DNA of 64,000 bases from Bacteroidota bacterium (GCA_016192075.1 JACPUU010000002.1:310001-374000); one strand, 5' to 3'. Counted from the stretch's first letter, positions 29,643 through 38,721 are shown. Notes: generated by a model not told the origin, from the letters alone. A program made the numbers and translations.

Positions 29643-30323
29643 ATGAAAAGAATCCGGCTTTTAATTCCGTTGCTCGCATTTGTTTTTGGTTGTGCCCAAA
29701 GCAGGTTTGTTGAACCGCTTGATAAGGGACAGCTCAGCGTGGGTGGAAATTTTGGTGGTCCGCTCATTGAATATCCTCCGGCGGTGATTCCAATTCCATT
29801 CCTGGATGCTGAAGTGGGGTACGGACTTGATTCCAACCTGACCGTTCACGGTGGTTTAAACCTGACATCAATGGCATTTGGTAATTTTCACATGGATGCC
29901 GGTGTGACTTACAAATTTCTGAATCAGCGTAAATACATTCCCAATCTTTCGGTATCGCCTTCGTTCAATTTAGTGTATGATGTGTATGATAAGGTGGGTA
30001 AATTCTGGCCGGTGCTTGATGTAAATGCTTACTGGAATTATGGGGAGCGCCGCAATTATTTTTACGCCGGATTCAACAACTATTTTGAGTTGTCAAAAAC
30101 CATGGCCAATGATCAGCCACAGGCACACCACTGGTTGTTCAGTCCGCAGATTGGGCATATCCTTAAAGGTAAAAAACAATACTTTCAATTCACCACTGAG
30201 GTAAAATTGCTGGGAATAAACCTGGACAGCAAATATTCCTTTATTCCCTATTCAGGCATTACCGGCAACATGGGTGCTACGGGTATTTATTTAGGATTTC
30301 GTTGGTTCATAAACAGAAAATAG
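29643..30323 (+). CDS. Lipoprotein, probable outer-membrane beta-barrel
   Basis: The chosen ATG at 29643 (226 residues) begins a lipoprotein signal with lipobox VFGC. An upstream in-frame ATG at 29595 gives no proper signal. The mature part alternates hydrophobic and polar residues with many Tyr and Phe (LVYDVYDKVG, FYAGFNNYFE) and ends in LGFRWFINRK, like a small beta-barrel. Function unknown. The next lipoprotein gene starts one base after the stop. Confidence 0.75.
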   Translation: MKRIRLLIPLLAFVFGCAQSRFVEPLDKGQLSVGGNFGGPLIEYPPAVIPIPFLDAEVGYGLDSNLTVHGGLNLTSMAFGNFHMDAGVTYKFLNQRKYIPNLSVSPSFNLVYDVYDKVGKFWPVLDVNAYWNYGERRNYFYAGFNNYFELSKTMANDQPQAHHWLFSPQIGHILKGKKQYFQFTTEVKLLGINLDSKYSFIPYSGITGNMGATGIYLGFRWFINRK

Positions 30324-30324
30324 G

Positions 30325-31215
30325 ATGAGAAAAATTATTTTTTTAGCGTTGATTTCAACGGTTGTTTCGTGCAAAAAAGTAAACCTGGATGGGCTGGCTT
30401 TTCCGTCAGAGGCGCTTCATCATTATGAGTACGATGCGTATACAGACCCGGAGATTACCATTCCCGATTCATTCAAAGTGGATGCATTCAAACGGCATCT
30501 GATTCCGCTGCAGTCATACAGTGAAGAAACCGGTGAATACTATACCATTTACGGTGTTTACATCGGTGACACCAGCACCCTTGCAACTGATTCTGTGATT
30601 CTGTACCTGCATGGTCAGTCGCGGCACAATGATTTTTACTGGACCCGTGCATCGCTGCTGGCCAACATTACGCAAAAATACAAGTACGGTGTTTTTATGA
30701 TTGATTACCGCGGGTATGGCATGTCTGAAGGTACATCTACTGAAAAAGGCCTGTATGAAGATGCCGATGCAGCCATTGACTGGTTGGTAACTAAAGGAGC
30801 TGATCAGAACAAAACATTCTATTACGGATTCAGCCTGGGAGCAATTCCGGCAATTGACCGTGCTGCCTACCGCACTGATTTTAAACCAAAGAAAATTATC
30901 CTCGAATCCCCGTTGGCATCGGTACAAAACCTCACGCAATCTTCTACCGTCATCAACGTGAATTCCAAATTTGTGACCAACCTGGAATTTGACAATGCCG
31001 AAAAAATTAAAGACGTAACCGTTCCGCTGATGTGGCTGCATGGAGTTGAGGATACGTATGTGAACATTTCAAACGGTGAATTGATCTTTGACAACCACGG
31101 CGGTACCTATAAAGAAGCACATCGCATTGAGGGGGCTGATCATGCTGAGGTGCCGGTGATGATGGGGTATTCGGTTTATTTGAATGCGTTGGAGATGTAT
31201 TTGGAAATGCCTTAA
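30325..31215 (+). CDS. Alpha/beta-hydrolase lipoprotein
   Basis: A protein of 296 residues with a lipoprotein signal (lipobox VVSC). It shows the alpha/beta-hydrolase pattern: LHGQSRHND (oxyanion region), YRGYGMSEG, the nucleophile elbow YGFSLGA, and late acid and histidine candidates (GVEDTYV and GADHAEVP). Likely a serine esterase or peptidase-like enzyme attached to the envelope. Its start lies one base after the upstream stop, so the two lipoproteins are cotranscribed. Confidence 0.85.
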   Translation: MRKIIFLALISTVVSCKKVNLDGLAFPSEALHHYEYDAYTDPEITIPDSFKVDAFKRHLIPLQSYSEETGEYYTIYGVYIGDTSTLATDSVILYLHGQSRHNDFYWTRASLLANITQKYKYGVFMIDYRGYGMSEGTSTEKGLYEDADAAIDWLVTKGADQNKTFYYGFSLGAIPAIDRAAYRTDFKPKKIILESPLASVQNLTQSSTVINVNSKFVTNLEFDNAEKIKDVTVPLMWLHGVEDTYVNISNGELIFDNHGGTYKEAHRIEGADHAEVPVMMGYSVYLNALEMYLEMP

Positions 31216-31225
31216 AAATAACGAT

Positions 31226-31819
31226 ATGATTATTAAACTAATAACCTTTGGGCTGTTGCTGAAAGGTTTGCTAAGCGCTTCTGCGCAAACTGACTTCTTG
31301 AAGATTCTTGAAGAGAATCAACTGACTTTTGAAAAACCTGCGGATTTTGAAGAAGTGCCGGTGAAAGAAAATCCGGATCTGTATTACAATTATGCCATGA
31401 AACATATCACCGCTAATTTGGAGGTCAGGTATTCCATCTTTTCATTGAAACAAATGCTTTTAGATTATGAAGAGAGCAAAAAAGATACAAGCAGGACTAT
31501 GTTGAATCCGAATAACCTCTATAAATCGCTAATGGTGGTCAATATCCTGAATATTTCTCAACTGAATTTGAGTAAAGAAGGCATTCCAAAAGCGGCAGCA
31601 TTTAACAGTGAATCTGTCATGCAGGAGTTTGGTTGTGAATATGGAGCAACAGCTTTTTTTGAAGTAAATTCAACCTTCAGTGAGGGTTATAAATACTGCT
31701 CTATGGTTTATTTGCACAAAGAAAATGTTGCAGACGTTTGCATTTGTTACCTGATGAAAAAACCAAAGGACTTTGAAAAGTATTTTGGTTTGGCTTTTCA
31801 TGCGTTGCGGTTTATTTGA
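31226..31819 (+). CDS. Secreted hypothetical protein
   Basis: Start at the ATG at 31226 (197 residues); the longer frame from 31184 overlaps the previous gene. A signal peptide (about 1-19, ending at ASAQT) precedes a soluble domain with no recognised family. It is 10 bases after the hydrolase stop, so it is probably the third gene of that unit. Confidence 0.7.
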   Translation: MIIKLITFGLLLKGLLSASAQTDFLKILEENQLTFEKPADFEEVPVKENPDLYYNYAMKHITANLEVRYSIFSLKQMLLDYEESKKDTSRTMLNPNNLYKSLMVVNILNISQLNLSKEGIPKAAAFNSESVMQEFGCEYGATAFFEVNSTFSEGYKYCSMVYLHKENVADVCICYLMKKPKDFEKYFGLAFHALRFI

Positions 31820-31933
31820 AGTGTTCTGCTGATTTGACGGTGAATGGTTCCCGGGCATCCAAACCGGCTGTCAGATACTGATTGTTAAGTCTGCTGGATT
31901 TAATTCTTATTCAATACCAATAAAGACCAATAG

Positions 31934-32401
31934 ATGGGAGTAGAAATTGAACGAAAATACCTTGTGAACAGAGACAAATGGAATATTGTTGAAAAACCGA
32001 AAGGAAATTTATTCCGGCAGGGGTATCTGGTGACTGATCCAACTAAAACCATTCGGGTAAGGTTGACTGATTCAGCAGGGTTTCTGACAATAAAGGGACT
32101 TTCTGTAGGTGCAACACGACCGGAGTTTGAATACGAAATACCCCAGGATGAAGCCAGCCAATTACTCGATACTTTTTCAGTTACCGATTTAAAAAAAATC
32201 AGGTATGAAATTCTATTCAATGGAAAATTGTGGGAAGTGGATGAATTTCTTGGAGACAACCTGGGATTGATTGTTGCTGAAATTGAATTAAAAAGCGAAT
32301 CTGAGATTTTTGAACTGCCGGATTGGATAGATAAAGAAGTAACCGGCGATGAAAAATATTACAATTCGAATTTATCAATACACCCGTTTACAAAATGGTA
32401 G
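31934..32401 (+). CDS. CYTH-domain protein (triphosphate tunnel metalloenzyme)
   Basis: A protein of 155 residues with EIERK at 4-8, the ExExK motif of CYTH enzymes, then KTIRVRLTD and a late acidic pair in VAEIELKSE. CYTH enzymes hydrolyse triphosphate groups of inorganic triphosphate or nucleotides in a tunnel-like active site. It is the last recognisable gene left of the cassette array and is AT-rich like the cassettes. A GTTAAGT word 44 bases upstream could be coincidence or a worn core site. Confidence 0.88.
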   Translation: MGVEIERKYLVNRDKWNIVEKPKGNLFRQGYLVTDPTKTIRVRLTDSAGFLTIKGLSVGATRPEFEYEIPQDEASQLLDTFSVTDLKKIRYEILFNGKLWEVDEFLGDNLGLIVAEIELKSESEIFELPDWIDKEVTGDEKYYNSNLSIHPFTKW

Positions 32402-32655
32402 CGGCAAACATTTAACAAATCGGGTTCAAAATAAATATTGTTCGTTAGCTATCGGGATTATCGGCTGGTGTAAAATCACGGGGAGTACAGTAGATTGTGG
32501 TAGGAACAAGAGGCGCGCTGCAGCTAAAAAAGTCCTTTTGATGATCTCTGAATTATTATTAGATTTGATAAGGTACCAAAAAGTAATGTTATACAACAGG
32601 TTTGGTTGTATAGGAGGACAAAAGGTGCTGATATAAACTAGTTAGGTGTAATTTT
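32402..32655 (+). repeat. Left end of the array: copy A of a 195-bp repeat ending in a core half-site
   Basis: About 32456-32650 aligns with 40716-40910 over about 195 bp (AAATCACGGGG, AGTCCTTTTGATGATCT, ATTAGATTTGATA). A hairpin TATACAAC/GTTGTATA lies at 32590-32612. The copy ends in GTTAGGT at 32641-32647, shortly before the first cassette gene. No matching left core was found, so it may be a degenerate or half attC. TTTAAC at 32416-32421 and GTTAGC at 32454-32459 are further core-like words. Confidence 0.65.
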
Positions 32656-33315
32656 ATGACGACAGAAATAGACCATAATAAGTTGCTAAAGAAAATCGCC
32701 AAAGCGCGACTTAAACCTTTTGGAATATTTCAGAAAAGTCAATCAAGGATTTTTCTCCACGACAAAGGTTGGTATACTACTGTTATTGAATTTCAACCTT
32801 CAAAGTGGTCAAAAGGAACATTCCTTAATATCGGAGTTGATTTGAATCTTTATCCGAGGGACTACTTTTCATTTGGTCACGGATATAGAGAAAAAGGATT
32901 TGAAGAGTTTACAGACGAGAAGCAGTTTGAGGATTTAGTAAATGGTTTATGTGACTTGACAATTAAACGGGTTCAAGAACTTGATAATCTATTCATAGAC
33001 GTATGGGCAGCCACGACATTAAATGAAAAGGAAAACAGCGATGACCCATGGCAACTTTATAATCTTGCATTGCTAAATATCCTATCAAAAAACTTTGACC
33101 GGGCGGGACAACAATTAGACAAACTCGTTTCTAAGAAATGTGAACATGACTTTGAATTTAAAAGGAGACAATTAGCGAACGAAATTTTATCTTGGCTTAA
33201 AGACGAAAACACGCTTCAAGAAAAAATTAAAAATCTAATTAATGAGACACGCAAACTTAAAAAACTTCCTGTTGCGACACTTGATGACTTGGCAGTAAGA
33301 AAAAACAACGCCTAA
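32656..33315 (+). CDS. Cassette protein, DUF4304-like
   Basis: A protein of 219 residues, soluble. The N-terminal half (LKPFGIFQKSQSRIF, WYTTVIEFQPSKWSKGTFLN, GVDLNLYP) resembles the DUF4304 family; the C-terminal about 100 residues are helical and Lys-rich. No enzymatic motif seen. It is the first gene of the rightward cassettes and ends inside the attC left core region. DUF4304 assignment is by eye and uncertain. Confidence 0.75.
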   Translation: MTTEIDHNKLLKKIAKARLKPFGIFQKSQSRIFLHDKGWYTTVIEFQPSKWSKGTFLNIGVDLNLYPRDYFSFGHGYREKGFEEFTDEKQFEDLVNGLCDLTIKRVQELDNLFIDVWAATTLNEKENSDDPWQLYNLALLNILSKNFDRAGQQLDKLVSKKCEHDFEFKRRQLANEILSWLKDENTLQEKIKNLINETRKLKKLPVATLDDLAVRKNNA

Positions 33316-33440
33316 CAGCACCTTTGCGATATGGCGGGTGAAGTGAGAATATAAACAGTTGTGCAACTAATAAACTTTGGTGTGTAAAGACAGTTTAGTA
33401 TTCCAAATCCGCCATAACGCAAAGCTGCAAAACGTTAGCA
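33310..33440 (+). other. attC site (131 bp)
   Basis: Core GCCTAAC at 33310-33316 and GTTAGCA at 33434-33440. Inner arms TTTGCGATATGGCGG and CCGCCATAACGCAAA pair with one mismatch. The left core overlaps the end of the preceding gene. Confidence 0.88.
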
Positions 33441-33460
33441 GTAATAGGTTGAAAAACAAA

Positions 33461-34018
33461 ATGGCAATAAATCAATTTAATATTACACTTATTCCAAGAC
33501 AACCAATTGTAGACAAATATGGTAGTGTGCCGACACAATTGTTTGTAGACCACGCAGCCCGACAAAAGCATTTTGACAAAGACTTTGAGGCTGAATTTGA
33601 CTTTGAAGACGACCTTACAGTTAATTGGTGGCGACACAACAAAATCAAATTTACAGACATCGAACCAAATGTTTCTTCAATGTTAAGACCCATTGAGTGG
33701 ACAGAAAAATATGACGACATCAAATCTTACGGTGACAAAAACGACAATGATATTTCCATTAGCCTTGCCGACAAAATATATATTGACGAATTTGATTGCC
33801 GCATAAATGTTGTCCTATTAGACAAGAACTTCATCAACCTAATTTTAAACTTAGCTAAGCAACTAGACTGTTTATTTATAGATAAACAAGACAGGTTATT
33901 TGAGCCGACAATTGAAAATTTAATAGATAGCATAAAGACATCAAATGCATTTAAGTTTGCCTCAAATCCATCTGACTTTTTTGATAAATTTTCTTCTGGA
34001 CAAATAAAACCTGAATAA
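33461..34018 (+). CDS. Cassette protein of unknown function
   Basis: From the ATG at 33461 the protein has 185 residues; the longer frame from 33377 would start within the attC site. It is soluble, acidic, with FNITLIPRQPIVDKYG near the start and VNWWRHNKIKF in the middle. No family recognised. The start lies 20 bases after the attC core, the usual cassette spacing here. Confidence 0.75.
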   Translation: MAINQFNITLIPRQPIVDKYGSVPTQLFVDHAARQKHFDKDFEAEFDFEDDLTVNWWRHNKIKFTDIEPNVSSMLRPIEWTEKYDDIKSYGDKNDNDISISLADKIYIDEFDCRINVVLLDKNFINLILNLAKQLDCLFIDKQDRLFEPTIENLIDSIKTSNAFKFASNPSDFFDKFSSGQIKPE

Positions 34019-34027
34019 ACCTACTAC

Positions 34028-34202
34028 TGCTAACCGCACCTAAAACTTATGCGGGCGACATCAAAGCATTTGCAAATTTCAAGGTCGCTCCGCGAAACGT
34101 ATTTTCATTTTGCAAATGCATAGAAACATAGTATCTTTATTTAACCGTTTCGGTAGACGAGTGTTCCAAAACCGCACAAGTTCTAGCTGCAAAACGTTAT
34201 AA
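34028..34202 (+). other. attC site (175 bp)
   Basis: Cores TGCTAAC at 34028-34034 and GTTATAA at 34196-34202. Arms AACTTATGCGG and CCGCACAAGTT pair with one mismatch. Its length lies between the 130 and 190 classes. Confidence 0.82.
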
Positions 34203-34244
34203 GTAAGCCGTTGAAAGACGTCACATTAATCAACATCGACAAAT

Positions 34245-34634
34245 ATGAGCAAATTAGGTTGCATATGCGGACATACAATAGTTGACCAAACTGACAATAT
34301 TATTTATAAGGCACACTTTGTTCGCGACCAAGATAAAGAAGCAATTGGCGAACAAACTACAGACATTGAAGCTTTTATTGAGGCCGTTCGAAAAGGTCAG
34401 CGAGACAAGTGGCTTAACAATTATTTTGGATCCGATATATACAAAACTCTCACAGACGCTACGGTTGTTAACGACATCATTTCAAGATATAATGTAAAAT
34501 TCGAAAGCGAGATGTTTGTATGCCAAAACTGTGGGCGAATAAAAATTCAAAAAGGGAATGAGAATAAATTTGTTTCATTTTTGCCGGAAGACAACCAATG
34601 GTTAGGCATTTTTAAAGGGTTATCGAGGACCTAA
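34245..34634 (+). CDS. Cassette protein with zinc-ribbon-like cysteines
   Basis: A protein of 129 residues. Paired cysteines occur near the N-terminus (CICGH) and near 95-98 (VCQNCGRI), forming a plausible zinc-binding set. The middle is helical with a DIEAFIEAVRKGQRDKW stretch. No named family recognised; it resembles small zinc-ribbon proteins. It starts 43 bases after the upstream core. Confidence 0.75.
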   Translation: MSKLGCICGHTIVDQTDNIIYKAHFVRDQDKEAIGEQTTDIEAFIEAVRKGQRDKWLNNYFGSDIYKTLTDATVVNDIISRYNVKFESEMFVCQNCGRIKIQKGNENKFVSFLPEDNQWLGIFKGLSRT

Positions 34635-34662
34635 GCTTTAGAAACTGTGGGCTACGGTCAAC

Positions 34663-34792
34663 TTATAACAGCGGTCTGGTGCCATGCGGCATCTAGCTCT
34701 GCAAGACAAATTTGAGTACATTTGAAATACAGACTTCGCAATTGTGATTTTAGTTAAAAAACCGCACGATCGCAAAGCCCCAAACGTTAGCA
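34663..34792 (+). other. attC site (130 bp), weak arms
   Basis: Cores TTATAAC at 34663-34669 and GTTAGCA at 34786-34792. GTGCCATGCGG and CCGCACGATCGCAA pair less well than in neighbouring sites. Position and length fit the series. Confidence 0.65.
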
Positions 34793-34797
34793 ATTAT

Positions 34798-35352
34798 TTA
34801 CTTAGAGCAATTGTAAATAAATACGGAACAAATAACATCGTAAATCAAACCGGAATGAAAGGATTGAATAAAATCAGAATCCAAATATTGGACAAAAAAA
34901 TATTCATTCCATTTTCCATAGAAAATTAGATCGGAAGACTCCAAATCAAGACCTGGTTGAATTGTTTCAACAAATAATCCTTCCATTCCTTTTAATTCTC
35001 CTGCAATCTCAAAAAACTCTTTGGAACATGGCCTTTTAGGATCATAGTATTCAATATCTCCAATATGGATATACCTTATGGAAAAATCATAACTCAAGGC
35101 CAATTTAAACATCGATGTACAACTGTCCTTGTTGACTAAAAAAGTGCAGTAATTGTTTTCGATGGTTGCAGAATCACGAACTCTTAAAAAGACATAGTCA
35201 CTTTTATCCTTTTGAAGTTTTTTAAGATTGTCCAATATTTGAATATCCAAATTATGATTTGCTAATGACAAGCTATCCAGCCTTGTGGATTGACCAAAAG
35301 TTATGGAACCAAGGACGAATCCGCAAATTAATACACATGCATATCTCACCAT
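34798..35352 (-). CDS. Secreted cassette protein, inverted inside its cassette
   Basis: A protein of 184 residues with a signal peptide (about 1-20, ending at TFGQS). The mature part is soluble with three Cys in the middle region and ends FIYNCSK. No family recognised. Both flanking attC sites read rightward, yet this gene reads leftward, so it must carry its own promoter; it cannot be read from an upstream array promoter. Confidence 0.78.
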   Translation of the reverse strand: MVRYACVLICGFVLGSITFGQSTRLDSLSLANHNLDIQILDNLKKLQKDKSDYVFLRVRDSATIENNYCTFLVNKDSCTSMFKLALSYDFSIRYIHIGDIEYYDPKRPCSKEFFEIAGELKGMEGLFVETIQPGLDLESSDLIFYGKWNEYFFVQYLDSDFIQSFHSGLIYDVICSVFIYNCSK

Positions 35353-35411
35353 TATTAAACGAAGAAAAAAGATAACGTTACACTAAGTTAGAATGAATAC
35401 GTAAAAACAAT

Positions 35412-35604
35412 TGCTAACATGGGCTAAAAATTAATTATGCCGACTGTGGGCTATTTAAGGTCTGTGTTTCATAGAAATTGCGCCAAGCAAAAAATTTCTT
35501 AATTCAGGTAAATTAAAAAAATTGTTTGCATGGCTTGTTGGTTAGCATCAATTTCAGTATCTTCGATTACCAGCGGTGCAACTAATTTTAGCCCAGGGTT
35601 AGGC
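35412..35604 (+). other. attC site (193 bp), long class
   Basis: Cores TGCTAAC at 35412-35418 and GTTAGGC at 35598-35604. GGGCTAAAAATTAATT pairs with AACTAATTTTAGCCC. Its reverse complement aligns with the site at 48653-48846, which fixes the orientation of both. Confidence 0.88.
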
Positions 35605-35627
35605 AACATTTAAGAAACTTAATCGAA

Positions 35628-36023
35628 ATGGAATTAAGACGAATATCAGGACAGAAAAGTAAAACTTTATTTGAGTTTTACGACCCAAAAGGATGGCCAT
35701 CTCAATGGGGTAAAATGCCTGAAATGATGCGTCAATTAATAACGACACTTGAATCAATTGACTACGAACCTGTCTGGGTTTTTACATCTCATGCTGAATT
35801 ATTATTTACCAACAAAGATGATTACAAAGATTGGCAAGTTTTGGTGCAGATAATTGAAATAAATAAAACACAGCATTATAAAATAACCGCAGCGCAAGAG
35901 AATCCATGGCATCATTTAACTGGATTTGCGGACAATCATAATTCAGCAGCTGAATTGGTAGTATCTGGACTTTCAGTTTCGGCTGTTGGAAAAAATCGAA
36001 ATATTTTTCTGGACTCCAATTGA
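35628..36023 (+). CDS. Cassette protein of unknown function
   Basis: A soluble protein of 131 residues. It opens with MELRRISGQKSKTLFEFYDP and contains PVWVFTSHAELLF and a TQHYKITAAQENPWHH stretch. No family recognised. It starts 23 bases after the upstream attC core and is followed 11 bases later by the next site. Confidence 0.72.
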   Translation: MELRRISGQKSKTLFEFYDPKGWPSQWGKMPEMMRQLITTLESIDYEPVWVFTSHAELLFTNKDDYKDWQVLVQIIEINKTQHYKITAAQENPWHHLTGFADNHNSAAELVVSGLSVSAVGKNRNIFLDSN

Positions 36024-36034
36024 TAAAAAACATT

Positions 36035-36165
36035 GCCTAACACGGGTTTTGCGTCAGTGGGAGGACAGTTCAAATAGAAACATTTGAGCAATAGATAAAG
36101 GTTGGTTAAGGCAGACAGTTTACGGTTTCAAAAGCCCACCAACGCAAAGCCCGAAACCGTTATAC
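36035..36165 (+). other. attC site (131 bp)
   Basis: Cores GCCTAAC at 36035-36041 and GTTATAC at 36159-36165. CGGGTTTTGCGTCAGTGGG pairs with CCCACCAACGCAAAGCCCG. It matches the site at 44851-44981 as a reverse complement. Confidence 0.9.
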
Positions 36166-36186
36166 ACAATAAAAATCACAACCTAG

Positions 36187-36612
36187 ATGAAGCAACAAGT
36201 TCTAGACACTATCAGAATTGAATTGGTTGTTGTAGCATGTCAGGGCTACAATGATGAAGTTCATATGCAAGGTCAACTTGAAATCTATATAAATCAAAAG
36301 AAGCCTTATGACGAGTCTTCCGACATCATCGATGTAGAAAACTTGTTGAACAGTATAGAAAAAGACGGAGAATATAAAATCTTCTCCTGTTGTTGTGGAA
36401 AGCCAGAATGTAGCGGATGGTATAAAGGAATTAATGTTGTCACTAATGACCTTGAAATAAAATGGACAAATGAAAATAATAATGAGAATTGGACATTTGA
36501 AAAAACATCTGTTCTTGACCAATTAAGGACTGTGAGAAAGGAAGCAATATTCTACAAGAACTTTTTTCGAAAAAAGGATATAGAGTATGTCGGTGTTGGA
36601 TATGATTGGTAA
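36187..36612 (+). CDS. Cassette protein with CCCG/ECSGW motif
   Basis: A protein of 141 residues. The striking motif is FSCCCGKPECSGWYKG near 60-75, with five cysteines in a short span that could bind metal. The rest is mixed beta/helix and acidic. A similar Cys-rich pattern is familiar to me from small uncharacterised proteins, but I cannot name a family. It starts 21 bases after the upstream core. Confidence 0.74.
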   Translation: MKQQVLDTIRIELVVVACQGYNDEVHMQGQLEIYINQKKPYDESSDIIDVENLLNSIEKDGEYKIFSCCCGKPECSGWYKGINVVTNDLEIKWTNENNNENWTFEKTSVLDQLRTVRKEAIFYKNFFRKKDIEYVGVGYDW

Positions 36613-36663
36613 TCTCAGTTCATTTTGATCGAAATCATTAAGAAACTGAAAAATATTGAATGT

Positions 36664-36794
36664 GTATAACAGCACCTAAAAAGCATACGGATTAATGCTT
36701 CGTAAAATCAAACGTGGTTAGAAAATCATTCTTACCTTTAAATAAAAATGGTGGTTAAAGAGCTGTACGACTTTCTAGCTGCCGACCGTTAGCG
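36664..36794 (+). other. attC site (131 bp)
   Basis: Cores GTATAAC at 36664-36670 and GTTAGCG at 36788-36794. AAAAAGCATACG and TGTACGACTTTCT form the arms, less perfect than neighbours. Confidence 0.75.
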
Positions 36795-36816
36795 CTAATA
36801 ATTAAATCGCACCAAG

Positions 36817-37935
36817 ATGAATTTTTCCTCCGAAGAAATTTATTCTTTGTATGGTCAATATGACTCCTTTGTCACGTTGGAGTTCAATTTCAATTCGGAA
36901 GAATTCGAAAAATTTGGAAGCCGATTGATGGGTGTCTTTCTTTATACTCTTGAAGAAAGAAGGGAATTAGAAAAAGTTATAAATCAAAAAGAAGTCCCTA
37001 GGACTGATGTTAAAATAAAATTTACTCCTTCAGACCTTGAAAGATTTACCCCCGAGAATATAGAAGAACTGGACAAATATGGGATCCAGGCCAGTAGTTT
37101 AAGTGCTGTTTCCTCACTCAATTTGCCGCGAAAAAACAGATTTATAGAAAAAGGAACGAAAGAAATTCCCAATCAAATAATAATTCAACTTCCTCCAATC
37201 AATGGTTGGCAAGAGCTAAATAGAATGCGCCTTGGGCAATTGAATTCCATTTATCAGTCCGAAAAACCGTTCACTCCTTATCAAGAAATTGAATATTGGG
37301 GCTTACACAGTCATTTCGGAATCAAAATGAACAAAACCGACATTAAAAGATTTAGCAATGGCCAAGACAGTTTTATTAAAAAAGTCAGATTGCTAGAGTT
37401 GGAGTGCAAGTACCACGAATTAACCATAACGGAAGAACAAATAAATGAATTTGTTGATCTGACATTAGCGAAGATTCTTTATAAAAACGCTGTTATAGAC
37501 AAGGAGATTCAAATGTCAGGAGATAACGTAAAGAAAGTCATGGCCACCTACAAGGAGAAAATTGATGATCTGAGGAAATGTTGTTCTTCATTTGAAGAAG
37601 ATGTAATTAGATACGGCGATCGGCCAATTTATCTTACCTACGAAAGATTCGTGCATATTTACGCTCGGCACGTTTCGGAAACACAGATCGGCGAAAGATT
37701 TTCTGCTGGCAAAACAGTATTCCAGTACAAATTTGACGACATCAGATACTTATTAAAAATGGTCGTTGATTGTGTAAGCGATGAGATTCAAGAACATTTC
37801 AGATCTAGCACTGACCAACCGTTTAGGAGAATGGGAAAAAGAGCTGTTTACGTTGATGGACACTATTACAGACTAGTAATTGAACCAACTGGCAGTATCC
37901 TTGACTTTCACCCGTTTAACATCGCTGAGGGGTAG
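36817..37935 (+). CDS. Cassette protein with possible BECR-type nuclease-like C-terminus
   Basis: A protein of 372 residues, one of the largest in the rightward block. Residues about 1-250 are soluble and unrecognised. The last about 105 residues (YERFVHIYARHVSE, FQYKFDDIRYLL, PFRRMGKRAVYVDGHYYRLVIEPTG) resemble, by eye, phage-type barnase/EndoU/colicin-like nuclease domains with a conserved RH and a late HYYR strand. This assignment is tentative. It would suggest a toxin-like role, but no partner immunity gene is obvious. Confidence 0.72.
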   Translation: MNFSSEEIYSLYGQYDSFVTLEFNFNSEEFEKFGSRLMGVFLYTLEERRELEKVINQKEVPRTDVKIKFTPSDLERFTPENIEELDKYGIQASSLSAVSSLNLPRKNRFIEKGTKEIPNQIIIQLPPINGWQELNRMRLGQLNSIYQSEKPFTPYQEIEYWGLHSHFGIKMNKTDIKRFSNGQDSFIKKVRLLELECKYHELTITEEQINEFVDLTLAKILYKNAVIDKEIQMSGDNVKKVMATYKEKIDDLRKCCSSFEEDVIRYGDRPIYLTYERFVHIYARHVSETQIGERFSAGKTVFQYKFDDIRYLLKMVVDCVSDEIQEHFRSSTDQPFRRMGKRAVYVDGHYYRLVIEPTGSILDFHPFNIAEG

Positions 37936-37944
37936 AATTACTAG

Positions 37945-38074
37945 CGCTAACAGCACCTACCCGCAAGCAGGTTCTTTAGAGCATTTAATCAAATAAATCA
38001 CTACATTTAAATTGCGGTGCTTCGTAGCCAGACCATTGAATAACCTGCCTGTGGGTAGCCGCCAAACGTTAGCG
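37945..38074 (+). other. attC site (130 bp)
   Basis: Cores CGCTAAC at 37945-37951 and GTTAGCG at 38068-38074. CTACCCGCAAGCAGGTT pairs with AACCTGCCTGTGGGTAG. Its spacer is nearly identical to that of 41316-41445. Confidence 0.92.
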
Positions 38075-38082
38075 GTAATTCC

Positions 38083-38637
38083 ATGAGAGTCGAAAGAGTC
38101 GAAGAAATAAAATTTCATACGGATAATGGCTGGTTCAAAAACTATGAAAATTTTGAATCAATGCCCGAGCAGGTCAAAGTAAGAGGTTATATATACATTT
38201 GGATTATCATTATTTCATTAATATTGTTCGGGTATGCCGTATATTTCACTCAATTAATTTCAAGGGAGACCTCTTTTCAACTCGCTCCGTTTTTAATCTC
38301 GCTTGTCACTTTTGGCATTATAATAAAAATGGCACGGGACAAAATTATTGCTCGAACAGAAATTACTCTTTTTCGTGATCGGATCATTGTAAATGGACAA
38401 GCATTTAATTGGTCTGAGGTGGAGAACATGCACATAATTTACTACTCAAACAGCATAAACTCAGATATGCCACCGAGCATTAGTATTAAACTAAAATCTG
38501 GGCGCCCAATTACCTTTGTGTTTGCAGACTTATCAACGACACCAGGTTATAGCGGTGACCTGCCAAGAATTCTATACATGTTTTGGAAACGAGGTGTAAA
38601 AGAAACCGAGGAGAAAACCAGCATGCGCAATGGCTAA
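38083..38637 (+). CDS. Cassette membrane protein with PH-like C-terminal domain
   Basis: A protein of 184 residues. Two membrane helices at about 38-58 and 65-85 are followed by a beta-rich soluble domain (TLFRDRIIVNGQAFNWSEVENMHIIYYS, with a final helix), which resembles a bacterial PH domain. Many such proteins are small inner-membrane proteins of unknown role. It starts 9 bases after the upstream core. Confidence 0.75.
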   Translation: MRVERVEEIKFHTDNGWFKNYENFESMPEQVKVRGYIYIWIIIISLILFGYAVYFTQLISRETSFQLAPFLISLVTFGIIIKMARDKIIARTEITLFRDRIIVNGQAFNWSEVENMHIIYYSNSINSDMPPSISIKLKSGRPITFVFADLSTTPGYSGDLPRILYMFWKRGVKETEEKTSMRNG

Positions 38638-38721
38638 AAATAAATTTCCTAACTTTAACCTAAGCAGTATTTCGGTATAAATAATTACTTGACTATAATA
38701 AATGCTCATTAAGGATAGAAC

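Noticed and set aside
31884-31890. GTTAAGT as a core site making the CYTH gene a cassette
   Set aside because: The word fits GTTRRRY but no complementary arms are nearby, so chance is likely.
34744-34929. Rightward 61-codon frame
   Set aside because: It overlaps an attC and the inverted cassette gene on the other strand, and has no protein features.
38638-38721. attC between the genes ending at 38637 and starting at 38722
   Set aside because: TTCCTAAC occurs but no second core or arms; the two genes probably share one cassette.
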